Part shown: piece after piece, positions 14,945-22,828 of the stretch
Numbering within the stretch: position 1 is the stretch's first letter
Layout: every line of letters starts with the position of its first letter
Origin: Streptomyces sp. BA2
GTDB lineage: Bacteria > Actinomycetota > Actinomycetes > Streptomycetales > Streptomycetaceae
Direction of reading: 5' to 3'
NCBI RefSeq assembly: GCF_009769735.1
Contig: NZ_WSRO01000002.1
Coordinates: forward strand, 8,667,001-8,731,000
Length of the DNA: 64,000 bases
Position numbers and translations under genes: made by a program
The notes under the pieces: model-generated
What the model saw: the letters and a program-made list of their open reading frames with translations, nothing else
Told to the model about the DNA's origin: nothing
Database searches by the model: none

Positions 14945-16258
14945 ATGGCCCTCCAGCCGGCCGCGCCCGCTGCCCTTGAGACCGCTTCGACACCGGGGGA
15001 GACCGCTTCGACCCCGGTCCGCGCGGCCGTAGTCGTGGCCCCCTACGGCGATGGCGGCGCGTACGCCCGCGAGTTCACCGCGCGCGGCTGGCCCTGCGTC
15101 GCGATCGAACTGGCCCCCGACGTCCTGCCGCCGGAACTCGCGGGATCCACCGTCAGCGGGGAGTACCACCACCGGATCGTGCACACCGGCTCTCTGAGCG
15201 AGACCGTCAAGTCGCTGGCGCCCTACCGGGTGGGCGCGGTGGTCGCAGGGAGCTCACTCGGGGTCGATCTCGCCGACCAGCTGGCCGAGAGGCTGCGGAG
15301 CACGGGCAACGACCCCTCCAGCTCGCTGCTGCGCCACGACATCGGGCTCCAGGCCGAGACTCTGGCCATCGCGGGCGTGGCGGCCCCGCGCGGTATCCGT
15401 ACGGCGAGTCTGGCCGCCGCGCTCGACTGGGCCGCCTTCCACGATCTGCCGGAGTATCTCGTCGCTGCGGCCGATACGACGATCGAAGCTCCCGTCCGGC
15501 GGTGCCTGTCGGGCTATGACCTCGCCGTGGCCTGGCGCGAGATGCTCCAGGCCACCCAACAGCAGGGCATGGGCCCGCACTTGGTCCTCCAGGAGTACCT
15601 GCCCGGCACCGTCTACCACCTCGACACCGTCACCGGGCGCGGCCCGCACGGCGCGGTGGAGCACCGCGTCACCCGCATCTGGGCCGAGACCCGGACCCCC
15701 GCCGGTCTGCACGACCGGTCGGACCTGGTCGATCCGCGCGGGCTCGTACCCCGGCTCCTGACCCTCTACATGCTGCGGGTCCTGGACATCCTCGGGGTGA
15801 CCACGGGCGTGCTCCGCAGCCGCCTCGTGGTCGTGGACGGGCAGGAACCGGTGCTGGCGCGCGCTGAGCCCGGGCCGCCGATGGACGCCGCCGACCTCGT
15901 GCTGCGCGAGCTGACCGGAAGCAACCTCGTGAAGGACGCGGTACAGGCCGCGCTCCCCGGAAGCTCCCGCTTACCGACACGTCCCCTGCCCCGGCAGCAC
16001 GTCGCACGCGTCTCTCTGATCGCTCCGCAGGACGGAGCGCTCGACGAGGGGTTGCTGCGAACGATCACGGCACTGCCCACCGTCCGGCAGACGGTGGGCG
16101 ATCTGCGCCCCGGCGCCCGCGTGCGGCGCACCGTGGGCCGGACCGACTCCCCGGGCGAGCTGATCCTTGCCGCTGACAGCCGCAGGGACGTCGACACGGA
16201 CCACCGGGCCATCAGGGCAGCCGAACGCCGGGGCCTGTACCGGGGAGCGGGCGCCTGA
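14945..16258 (+). CDS. ATP-grasp-like protein, possibly degenerate
   Basis: This 437-residue protein has a pre-ATP-grasp Rossmann-like start (VVVAPYGDGGAYAREFTARG, about residues 31-50). Its central region resembles ATP-grasp ligases of the biotin-carboxylase/amino-acid-ligase type, the clearest part being LVLQEYLPGTVYHLDTVTG (about 215-233). The usual nucleotide-binding Lys and Gly-rich loop are replaced by AAADTTIEAPVRRCLSG, and the late Glu-x-Asn metal site is not evident (VLARAEPGPPMDAAD). It may therefore be a weak or non-catalytic ATP-grasp protein, or a divergent ligase. The ATG at 14945 has GAGGAG 8-13 bases upstream. Near the N-terminus a duplicated ETASTP peptide reflects an imperfect DNA repeat. 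A ligase joining a carboxylate to an amine would suit a small-molecule pathway with two P450s. Confidence 0.65.
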   Translation: MALQPAAPAALETASTPGETASTPVRAAVVVAPYGDGGAYAREFTARGWPCVAIELAPDVLPPELAGSTVSGEYHHRIVHTGSLSETVKSLAPYRVGAVVAGSSLGVDLADQLAERLRSTGNDPSSSLLRHDIGLQAETLAIAGVAAPRGIRTASLAAALDWAAFHDLPEYLVAAADTTIEAPVRRCLSGYDLAVAWREMLQATQQQGMGPHLVLQEYLPGTVYHLDTVTGRGPHGAVEHRVTRIWAETRTPAGLHDRSDLVDPRGLVPRLLTLYMLRVLDILGVTTGVLRSRLVVVDGQEPVLARAEPGPPMDAADLVLRELTGSNLVKDAVQAALPGSSRLPTRPLPRQHVARVSLIAPQDGALDEGLLRTITALPTVRQTVGDLRPGARVRRTVGRTDSPGELILAADSRRDVDTDHRAIRAAERRGLYRGAGA

Positions 16259-16275
16259 CCCTCGCCGCTGCCGCG

Positions 16276-16731
16276 TCAAGAACGGATCGCCCGACGCTCC
16301 ACACGCACCCCCACCGCGTCCTGCTGCTCCACGTCGCTGTCCGTCGCCAGATGAACAGGGACGAAGACGACCATCCAGTAGAAGCCGAACAGCCAACGCC
16401 CGATGAGCCGGACGAGGCCGGGACGTCGCCCGTCGGACGCGCGGACCACACGCAGTCCCGAGATCACTTTTCCGAGGCTGGCCCTGGCCGCCTGCGCGAG
16501 CAGGACATGGTTGACGAAGGACACTCCGACGGCCACGCCGAGTGCAAGGCCCCACACCGTGGGGGACTGCGGCCGCAGTTCGACCACGCCGTCACTCACC
16601 TTCACACCGGCCGCGGCTCCGGCCGCGAGGCCTCACACCAGAGCGACGAGCGCGTCGATGACGGCCGCGGACGCTCTGCGCGCCTGCGAGGGGGCCGCGA
16701 CACGGGTGGGGACGTACTGCTGATTGACCAC
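16276..16731 (-). pseudogene. RDD-family membrane protein interrupted by an in-frame stop
   Basis: Starting from the GTG at 16731, with GGAAG about 8 bases upstream, the frame reads VVNQQYVPTRVAAPSQARRA followed by SAAVIDALVALV, then a TGA at 16633-16635. It continues in the same frame as GLAAGAAAGVKVSDG with two further hydrophobic segments and the RDD signature region ASLGKVISGLRVVRASDGRR. The whole reads as one RDD protein of about 150 residues with a single nonsense codon replacing a residue in the first helix. Either the gene is inactivated, translation restarts at the GTG at 16605, or the base is a sequencing error. RDD proteins are small membrane proteins proposed to transport ions or compatible solutes. 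Confidence 0.65.
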
Positions 16732-16879
16732 GACTCTGCTTCCCGGCCTCTTCCTTGGCTCAGTCCGAATGGGCCGCTAGCCGCCGGGCCCAGGCTGCAC
16801 GCTACTGACCGAGATCGCGCGGGCGCCCGGGGGGGCACGTGAAGCAGCCACCGTGCTGACCACGTGACACGGAGCGTTG

Positions 16880-16911
16880 TTCCCCGCCGGGCGGGCCCGC
16901 CCGGCGGGGAA
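16880..16911. terminator. Perfect 32-bp palindrome, terminator after doxX
   Basis: A perfectly self-complementary 32-base sequence (TTCCCCGCCGGGCGGG and its complement) sits 17 bases after the DoxX stop codon. It can form a 14-15-bp GC-rich hairpin on either strand, typical of an intrinsic bidirectional terminator in Streptomyces. Confidence 0.75.
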
Positions 16912-16928
16912 GTGCGAGGCTCTGTGGG

Positions 16929-17489
16929 TCAGTTGTGCAGGGCCACCAGGACGACCGCGGCCGACAGTGCGCCGAGTGCCACGGCGGTGATGCCGTGGGA
17001 GAGCCGGTGTGCGCGCGGGACGGGCAGGAGGTGGTCGACGGCGAACCTGCCGGGGCCGGCAAGCGCCAGGCTCACGGCAGCTGTGAGCAGGACCAGTTCG
17101 TACTCGATGCCGGCGGGGCTGAAGAAGCCATTGCCCCACTTCATGGCGATGGCGTTGAGCATGATCCCGAGGATGCCCGCACCGGCGAGCGGGGTGAGCA
17201 GACCGATGGCGAGACCGAGGCCGCAGAGGGTCTCGGTCAGACCGGCGACCGTGGCCATGGTCTTCGGGGCGGAGTAGCCGTCGCTCGCGAAGAACCCCGC
17301 GGTGCTGTCGAGACCGGCGCCGTTGAACCAGCCGAAGAGCTTCTGGCTGCCGTGGACGGCCATGGTCAGACCGACCGCGCAGCGCAGCAGAAGGAGGCCG
17401 ATGTCACCGCCGTACTGCGCGGGGGTGAGCGTCGAGTTGGTGCCGCGGAGAGCGGCCGTGTGTGTGCTGGTGGAAGTGGAAAGGGGCAT
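16929..17489 (-). CDS. DoxX-family membrane protein
   Basis: This 186-residue protein has four hydrophobic helices beginning at about residue 28 (DIGLLLLRCAVGLTMAVHGS) and the family features QKLFGWF, followed by helix pairs GLGLAIGLLTPLAGAGILGI and YELVLLTAAVSLALAGPGRF. DoxX proteins are small inner-membrane proteins linked with quinone or thiosulfate redox reactions and, in mycobacteria, with oxidative-stress complexes; the role here is not known. AGGAGAG lies about 8 bases before the ATG at 17489. A strong palindromic terminator follows. A small exported-protein gene lies 83 bases upstream on the same strand. Confidence 0.88.
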   Translation of the reverse strand: MPLSTSTSTHTAALRGTNSTLTPAQYGGDIGLLLLRCAVGLTMAVHGSQKLFGWFNGAGLDSTAGFFASDGYSAPKTMATVAGLTETLCGLGLAIGLLTPLAGAGILGIMLNAIAMKWGNGFFSPAGIEYELVLLTAAVSLALAGPGRFAVDHLLPVPRAHRLSHGITAVALGALSAAVVLVALHN

Positions 17490-17572
17490 GCGGATCTCTC
17501 CTGTTGATCGGTGAAGGTGACGCGGTGATGCCGACCGGTTCTGTCGGCGCGGTGCGGGCGGAGAGATCCCGT

Positions 17573-18016
17573 CTACGTTCTGATGACCTGGGTTCTGTAG
17601 AGGTCGACGGACGTCGCGTCCGGGGGAGAGGCGCCGGGCAGTGCGGGAGCCTCGTCCCGCGGCTCGTACGGCGATGGCGTCGCCTCGAAGGCGGGCGAAC
17701 TGGACCGCTCGGGAGCGGGCAACGCCCCGCGGGGCGCCCTGTTCTCGCCCTCGTGACAGCCACGGCTGCCGTCGCGGGCCCGGTCACTGCCACTGTCACT
17801 GCCACTGTCACTGCCACTGTCACGGCTGTCGACCGCGCGCTCGGCGTGCGGACCGAAGGAGGTGACGGCGGCCGCACCGCGCTCTTCGGCGACTGTCGCG
17901 ACGGCGGTGCTCGACGGACCGTCGGTCCCGAGCGAGGGGACGAGGAAGAGGAAGGCCATGGCGAACAGGACCGTGCGCACCGCACCGCCCTGGAGTCGCG
18001 TCTCCCGTGTGGCCAT
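17573..18016 (-). CDS. Small low-complexity membrane or exported protein
   Basis: This 147-residue predicted protein has one hydrophobic segment (about residues 13-31, RTVLFAMAFLFLVPSLG), followed by an Asp/Ser/Arg/Pro-rich, probably disordered tail with SGSDSGSDSGSD. The Ser-Asp run is encoded by three perfect 12-bp DNA repeats. No family is recognised and there is no strong Shine-Dalgarno before the ATG at 18016. Codon use has the normal GC-rich third position. Its place before doxX on the same strand would fit a two-gene unit, but the evidence for translation is only moderate. Confidence 0.5.
   Translation of the reverse strand: MATRETRLQGGAVRTVLFAMAFLFLVPSLGTDGPSSTAVATVAEERGAAAVTSFGPHAERAVDSRDSGSDSGSDSGSDRARDGSRGCHEGENRAPRGALPAPERSSSPAFEATPSPYEPRDEAPALPGASPPDATSVDLYRTQVIRT
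17785..17820. repeat. Three tandem 12-bp repeats
   Basis: CACTGCCACTGT is repeated three times without mismatch inside the small exported-protein gene, where on the minus strand it encodes Ser-Asp/Gly-Ser repeats. Copy number is likely to vary between strains. Confidence 0.85.
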
Positions 18017-18075
18017 GTCCGACCGATGGTAGGCCAGAGCGGGCGGCGGGCACAGAAGGAGACTGAGGCACGTGC

Positions 18076-18207
18076 CGTGACGACGGGGTCGTCCGGCTCA
18101 CCGGTCCCGTGGTGAACTTCGCTTCGGCCGACCTGATCGGACTCCAAGGCTTCGCGGCGGAGAGCCCTGACGCGCTCGACCTGCTCCGACGGTTTCGGAC
18201 GGCCTGA
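18076..18207 (+). other. Short unexplained coding-like fragment in the 18.0-18.27 kb gap
   Basis: Between the exported-protein gene and the TAP-like hydrolase, one frame reads RDDGVVRLTGPVVNFASADL then IGLQGFAAESPDALDLLRRF to a stop, with good GC3 bias but no start codon until an internal GTG at 18112. It looks like the C-terminal end of a lost gene; I cannot name the family. The rest of the gap shows nothing recognisable. Confidence 0.25.
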
Positions 18208-18267
18208 GACCTCGTCAGGCGACCACCGGCGGGCGATCGGGCTGGCGGTCGGGCCCGGTCGGGCGGT

Positions 18268-19818
18268 CTACCGGCGAGCGCACGTGATGTCGTGGGCGGG
18301 AAGGTCGCCCGTGCGCAGGTAGTCGTTGACCGTGCGGTCGGCGCAGGGGACAGGGCTCAGGCCTTCGAGACCGCGGCCGTACACGCCGTGGGAGCGGATG
18401 TCCGCGGTGACCAGGCGGGAGCCGCTCAGCTTGCGGTGCAGGGCCAGGGCCCCGTCGTAGGGGACGTTGTTGTCGTGGCGGGCCTGGAGCATCAGTACGG
18501 GTACGTCGTTGGCGATGGCCGTGCCCGGTTCGCGGGGCTCGCCGGCCCAGAACGCACACGGGGCGATCATGCCGTTGACGTAGGGGCCGAACACGGGCTG
18601 GCCGGCGCGGCTGCGCACACTGTTCTTCCAGTACGTCTCCGGGTCCTTCGGCCAGCCGCCCGCAGGCCAGCCGCCGTCACCGCACATGAAGAGCGCCCCG
18701 CCCACCATGCTGTCCGCCAGGTCGGGCGAAGCGAGCAGCTCCAGCATCGCGGCGAGTTCGGGGCCCGGCGCGACCGGCTTCCCCGCCGCGGCGTCGACCA
18801 GGTCGCGGATGATCGCGGCCAGCGTCGGGTCGTTCTCCGTGTGCTGAATCGGCTGCTTCAACAGCAGCCGCAGGACAGGGGCGTTGAGGCGTTGCCCGTC
18901 GATGCTGACCGGCCGACGCTCGGCCTGCGTGAGGAGCCGCTCGACGCGCATCCGTACGTGGGCGGCCGTGCGGCCCAGCCGGTACGTGTCGTGGTGGCGG
19001 GCGGTCCAGGCGGCCCATTCGTCCAGTGCTTCCTCGGCCGGTTCGCCGGAGCGCTGGAACAGTTCGTACTGGGTGGCCGCCGGGTCCGTGGAGGAGTCGA
19101 TGACCATGCGGTCGGTGCGGCGGGGGAACATCTGGGTGTAGACGGCGCCCAGGTCGGCGCCGTAGGAGATGCCGTAGTAGGAGAGCTTCCGCTCGCCGAG
19201 GGCGTTCCTGATCACGTCCATGTCCCGGGCCACGTTGCGGGAGGACGCGTGCGGCAGCAGTTCCGCGTTGTCGCCGTGCTCCTGGCAGCGCCGCGCGGTG
19301 TCCCGCGCGGCCCGCACCGACGCGTCGAAGTCCGCACGGGGTGATGTCGAAGGGCCGGGCGGGGACGGCGACTTGGCCGGTGCGCAGGTGATCGGGGAAC
19401 TCTCGCCGAGGAACCGCGGGTCGAACCCGATGAGGTCGTACCGATCGGCCACCTGCTTCAACGCGGGCCGCAACGCAAGGGTGTTGGCGAGACCGCTGCC
19501 GCCGGGGCCACCGGGATTGGACAGCAGGATGCCGCGGCGGTCGGACGAGGCCTTGGCCTTGATACGGGAGACGGCGATCTGGAGTGTGCGCCCGCCGGGA
19601 TCGGAGTAGTCGAGGGGAACGGCCACCTTCGCGCACTCCGCCCCCGCGGCGTTCAGCTCCGTCTGCGCCTTCGAGCAGGGACCCCAGGCCGGCCGCTGCT
19701 GCTCGTGGGCCGGGATCGGGCGCGGGGCCCGGGAAGAAGTCGCCGTCGAAGGCACGGCTCCGGCGAGCAGTCCGGCCAGGCTCAGGCCTATCGCGAGTGA
19801 GGGGGTGACGCCGCGCAT
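18268..19818 (-). CDS. Secreted alpha/beta-hydrolase, TAP-like (tripeptidyl aminopeptidase family)
   Basis: This 516-residue protein has an N-terminal signal sequence (MRGVTPSLAIGLSLAGLLAG, ending in an Ala-rich site near residue 28) and an alpha/beta-hydrolase fold. The oxyanion region is NPGGPGGSG (about residue 99), the nucleophile elbow is YYGISYGADLGAVY (Ser about residue 221), the acid is in ARHDNNVPY and the His in DIRSHGVYG. The C-terminal TAP-like domain matches SlpD/SlpE and tripeptidyl aminopeptidases of Streptomyces, which act on peptides outside the cell. AAGGAG precedes the ATG at 19818. Upstream frames would be a Ser-Ile-Pro repeat encoded by short DNA repeats, so I exclude them. 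Cys residues near residues 47, 60 and 144 may form disulfides. Confidence 0.88.
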   Translation of the reverse strand: MRGVTPSLAIGLSLAGLLAGAVPSTATSSRAPRPIPAHEQQRPAWGPCSKAQTELNAAGAECAKVAVPLDYSDPGGRTLQIAVSRIKAKASSDRRGILLSNPGGPGGSGLANTLALRPALKQVADRYDLIGFDPRFLGESSPITCAPAKSPSPPGPSTSPRADFDASVRAARDTARRCQEHGDNAELLPHASSRNVARDMDVIRNALGERKLSYYGISYGADLGAVYTQMFPRRTDRMVIDSSTDPAATQYELFQRSGEPAEEALDEWAAWTARHHDTYRLGRTAAHVRMRVERLLTQAERRPVSIDGQRLNAPVLRLLLKQPIQHTENDPTLAAIIRDLVDAAAGKPVAPGPELAAMLELLASPDLADSMVGGALFMCGDGGWPAGGWPKDPETYWKNSVRSRAGQPVFGPYVNGMIAPCAFWAGEPREPGTAIANDVPVLMLQARHDNNVPYDGALALHRKLSGSRLVTADIRSHGVYGRGLEGLSPVPCADRTVNDYLRTGDLPAHDITCARR

Positions 19819-19843
19819 CGTGCTCCTTGGGATTGCCTGAGTC

Positions 19844-19870
19844 GGAATCGACGGAATCGATGGAATCGAC
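19844..19870. repeat. Three tandem 9-bp repeats upstream of the TAP-like hydrolase
   Basis: GGAATCGAC, GGAATCGAT and GGAATCGAC follow each other directly, 26-52 bases upstream of the hydrolase start codon. They lie where the promoter should be and could be regulator half-sites or simple slippage repeats. Confidence 0.7.
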
Positions 19871-19902
19871 GCTAGGAGCACGGGCGGTGACAGAACATCA
19901 GG

Positions 19903-20736
19903 TCACCTGGTCGATGCGTACGGGGGCTGGCCCCCGCCCCGCCCATAGCGTCCGGGTGTCGTGCCCACGTGGCGTGTGAAGTGCCGGTTCAGATGGGCCT
20001 GGTCGTGGAATCCCACGGCGGCCGCGACCTCGGCGGGGCGACGACCGTCGAGCAGCAGGTGGCGTGCCTGGTCGATGCGCTTGCCGGTGAGGTAGGCGTG
20101 CGGCGGCAGGCCGTAGGTCTGCCGGAAGCAGCGGATCAGGTGGGTGGGGTGCGCGTGCAGGGTGTTGGCGGCCTCTTGCAGCGGGAGACCGGTGGCGGTC
20201 CGGGAGTCCAGGAGTTCGCGCAGTGCGGCCGCGAGACGGTTGGCTTCGAGGCCCGGTGTGCGGGGCCGCAGCGCGTCGAGGTGGACGTGGAGCCGCTCGC
20301 GTATGAAGGAAAGGCGCGACTCGGCTTCGAACTCGTCTCCCGTGTGGCCGAGGGAAGCGTGGAGTTGGTGGATCCGATGGCGCAGCAAGGCGTCTTCGAG
20401 GACCGGACCGTCCACCGCGCCGTCGGCCAACCGCTGGGGGAGCACCGAGTCATCGAGGTAGAGCACGCGTTTGCGGAAGCCCGAGGCCGTGACCGTCCGT
20501 CCGTCGTGGGGCACGCCCGGAGGCAGCAAGAGAACGTTGGCGGTGCCGGTCGCGTCATGGCGGCGGCGGTCGAGCGCGAAGTCGACCGCCCCGTCATCGA
20601 GGATCATCAGGTCCCAGGTGTCGTGGGTGTGAGCCGGATACGCGTGGTCGGTGAAGTGCGCGTGGAAGACCTCGGCGATCCCCGGAACCGACGGCCGCCA
20701 AGCGCTGATGGACGTGCGGGGCCGCTCTTCGTTCAT
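19903..20736 (-). CDS. AraC-family regulator with cupin sensor domain
   Basis: This 277-residue protein has an N-terminal AraC-type ligand-binding cupin (about residues 18-110, with [17 protein letters not shown] and [10 protein letters not shown]). Its C-terminal double helix-turn-helix covers about 180-265 ([41 protein letters not shown]). It is divergent from a one-domain cupin protein with 50 bases between start codons, so it probably controls that gene and itself. The ATG at 20736 has no Shine-Dalgarno; a TTG at 20751 is the alternative. Leaderless translation is likely. Confidence 0.85.
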   Translation of the reverse strand: MNEERPRTSISAWRPSVPGIAEVFHAHFTDHAYPAHTHDTWDLMILDDGAVDFALDRRRHDATGTANVLLLPPGVPHDGRTVTASGFRKRVLYLDDSVLPQRLADGAVDGPVLEDALLRHRIHQLHASLGHTGDEFEAESRLSFIRERLHVHLDALRPRTPGLEANRLAAALRELLDSRTATGLPLQEAANTLHAHPTHLIRCFRQTYGLPPHAYLTGKRIDQARHLLLDGRRPAEVAAAVGFHDQAHLNRHFTRHVGTTPGRYGRGGGQPPYASTR

Positions 20737-20786
20737 GCCAGGAACGTACAAGACCGGCCGAGTCCGGTCGCGGCAGGCTCACGTCC

Positions 20787-21200
20787 ATGAGGAACGAACA
20801 CGGCATGTCCGAGAAGCCCGTCCCCGTCAACATCGACGACAGGGTCCCCGTCAGCATCGCCGACAGGCTCGCGGGGTTCAGCGAACTGTGGTCGCAGAAG
20901 ACAGTGGCCACCCTCAACGACTACGAGGTCAAGCTGGCCAAGCTGCACGGGGAGTTCGTCTGGCACAGCCACGAGGACACCGACGAACTGTTCCTGGTGA
21001 TCAGCGGACAGCTGACCATCCAGCTCAGGGACGGCGACGTGACCCTGGCGCCGGGCGAGCTGTTCGTGGTTCCGCGCGGCGTCGAACACTGCCCGGTGGC
21101 GGACGAGGAGACCGCCATCCTGCTCTTCGAGCCTGCGGGGACGCTGAACACCGGCGACGCCGGCGGCCCGATGACCAAGGCCACCGAGCTCGTCTGCTGA
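20787..21200 (+). CDS. Single-domain cupin protein
   Basis: This 137-residue protein (131 if translation starts at the second ATG, 20805) is a small cupin. Motif 1 is [16 protein letters not shown] (about residues 58-73) and motif 2 is [16 protein letters not shown] (about 86-101), giving the His/Glu set that usually binds a metal. Proteins of this type are found as isomerases, oxygenases or binding proteins; the substrate is unknown. The AraC regulator divergent from it is the obvious controller. AGGAAC between the two ATGs may serve the internal start. Confidence 0.85.
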   Translation: MRNEHGMSEKPVPVNIDDRVPVSIADRLAGFSELWSQKTVATLNDYEVKLAKLHGEFVWHSHEDTDELFLVISGQLTIQLRDGDVTLAPGELFVVPRGVEHCPVADEETAILLFEPAGTLNTGDAGGPMTKATELVC

Positions 21201-21338
21201 TCTTGACCGCGTTACGTGTGTGAGGGCGGCCACATCATGGACCGCGTCGGTCTCCTGGAAGAGTGACGAGCGCCACCTGCCGGGGCATGGGCAGGCCATC
21301 GCTTTGTATCCTCGGCGGGCAGTGCCGATACCCCCGTC

Positions 21339-21370
21339 GCAGGCCCGGGCAGCTCACAGGCCCGGGCTGC
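21339..21370 (+). promoter_or_regulatory. Leader hairpin and promoter of the aminotransferase gene
   Basis: GCAGGCCCGGGC pairs with GCCCGGGCTGC across a 9-base loop (one bulged G), starting about 20 bases after the expected transcription start from a TATCCT -10 box at 21307-21312. The hairpin ends 23 bases before the ATG and leaves the AAGGA ribosome-binding site free. Confidence 0.4.
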
Positions 21371-21393
21371 GCCGACAACGTAAGGACACACCA

Positions 21394-22662
21394 ATGACCA
21401 CCGAGCTGAGCCCCGACGCCGTGACCGGGCTCCTTGAGCGGGCCCGCCAGGACTATCAGGACCTCGCAGGACGCGGGCTCTCGCTCGACCTCACGCGCGG
21501 CAAGCCGGCGCCGGAGCAGCTCGACCTCTCCGAGGACCTGCTGAGTCTGCCGGGCGGGCGGCACACCTCCGCCGACGGCACGGACGTACGCAATTACGGC
21601 GGTCTGCAGGGTCTGGTGGAGCTCCGGGAGATCTTCGCGGACGTGCTCCAGGTGCCCGCAGGGCAGCTCCTCGCGCTCGGCAACTCCAGCCTCGAGCTGA
21701 TGCACGACTGCCTCGTGCACGCCCTGCTGAGCGTGGTTCCGGGGGCCGAGTCGCGCTGGGTGGACCAGGAGCGGATCGCGTTCCTGTGCCCGGTCCCGGG
21801 CTACGACCGGCACTTCGCGCTCTGCGAGCGGTTCGGGATCGACATGATTCCCGTGCCGATGACCGCCGAGGGTCCTGACATGGACGTCGTGGAGCGGCTC
21901 GTCGCCGAGAACCCCGCGGTCAAGGGCATCTGGTGCGTCCCGAAGTACAGCAACCCCGACGGTGTCTGCTACAGCGACGAGACCGTCGCCCGCCTCGCCT
22001 CGATGCAGGCCGCCGCGCCCGACTTCCGGATCTTCTGGGACAACGCGTACGCCGCCCACCACCTCACCGAAGAGCCCGTCGAGATCGCCGACCTGCTCAC
22101 CGCCTGCGTGGACGTCGGCAACGCGGACCGTGTCTTCGTCTTCGGCTCCACCTCGAAGATCACCGCCGCGGGCGCGGGCGTCGCGTTCTTCGGCTCGTCG
22201 CCCGCGAACCTGAAGTGGCTGCTCGCCAACAACGCCAAGCGGTCGATCGGCCCGGACAAGATCAACCAGCTGCGGCACGTCATGTTCCTGCGGGACGCCG
22301 ACGGTGTGCGGGCCCACATGGAGCGCCAGCGCGCCCTCCTCCAGCCGAAGTTCGAGGCGGTGGCCCGGATCCTGGAAGCGGAGCTCGGCTCCACCGGCCT
22401 CGCCCGCTGGACCGACCCCAAGGGCGGCTACTTCGTCACGCTCGAACTGACCGACGGTGGCGCCAAGGAGGTCGTGCGCCGTGCCGCCGAGGCAGGCATT
22501 GTCCTGACCCCGGCCGGCGCCACCCACCCCTACGGCGACGACCCGCGCGACGCCACCATCCGCATCGCACCCAGCTACCCGAGCCTCGCCGAGCTCGAGC
22601 AGGCCATCGCGGGGCTCGCCGTGTGCGTACGGCTCGTGGGGTACGAGCAGCGGGTCGCCTAG
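21394..22662 (+). CDS. PLP-dependent aminotransferase, class Ic aspartate aminotransferase-like
   Basis: This 422-residue fold-type I aminotransferase has the PLP-Lys in FGSTSKITAAGAG (about residue 252). The preceding pyridine-N Asp region reads FRIFWDNAYAAHHL, and the phosphate-binding and substrate regions are typical of the PF12897 group, for which a Corynebacterium aspartate aminotransferase has been described as a separate class. It would interconvert aspartate/2-oxoglutarate and oxaloacetate/glutamate. The ATG at 21394 has AAGGA 6-10 bases upstream; the upstream in-frame GTGs lie in the leader. It is monocistronic, closed by a perfect 17-bp hairpin. Substrate assignment rests on family resemblance. 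Confidence 0.85.
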   Translation: MTTELSPDAVTGLLERARQDYQDLAGRGLSLDLTRGKPAPEQLDLSEDLLSLPGGRHTSADGTDVRNYGGLQGLVELREIFADVLQVPAGQLLALGNSSLELMHDCLVHALLSVVPGAESRWVDQERIAFLCPVPGYDRHFALCERFGIDMIPVPMTAEGPDMDVVERLVAENPAVKGIWCVPKYSNPDGVCYSDETVARLASMQAAAPDFRIFWDNAYAAHHLTEEPVEIADLLTACVDVGNADRVFVFGSTSKITAAGAGVAFFGSSPANLKWLLANNAKRSIGPDKINQLRHVMFLRDADGVRAHMERQRALLQPKFEAVARILEAELGSTGLARWTDPKGGYFVTLELTDGGAKEVVRRAAEAGIVLTPAGATHPYGDDPRDATIRIAPSYPSLAELEQAIAGLAVCVRLVGYEQRVA

Positions 22663-22710
22663 GCCCGAGGGATAGGCCCGAGGGGCCGCCCACGGACAGA
22701 GCTGGAAGCC

Positions 22711-22745
22711 GGAAGCGGGAACGCATGCCATGCGTTCCCGCTTCC
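22711..22745. terminator. Perfect 17-bp-stem hairpin after the aminotransferase gene
   Basis: GGAAGCGGGAACGCATG and its exact complement are separated by one base, forming a strong hairpin 49 bases after the stop codon. It lies before the next gene on the same strand, so it separates the two transcripts. Confidence 0.8.
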
Positions 22746-22828
22746 GAGCCTCAGCCCCGATGACACCTGCCCGCTTCCGGCCAGTAAACTGCGCGCGCTC
22801 AGAAGTGGCGCAGGAGGCGGGGGAAGTC

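Noticed and set aside
18109..18207. Short frame starting with GTG GTG (VVNFASADLIG) as a small gene
   Set aside because: No ribosome-binding site and the coding-like signal continues upstream of the GTG, so a gene fragment is more likely.
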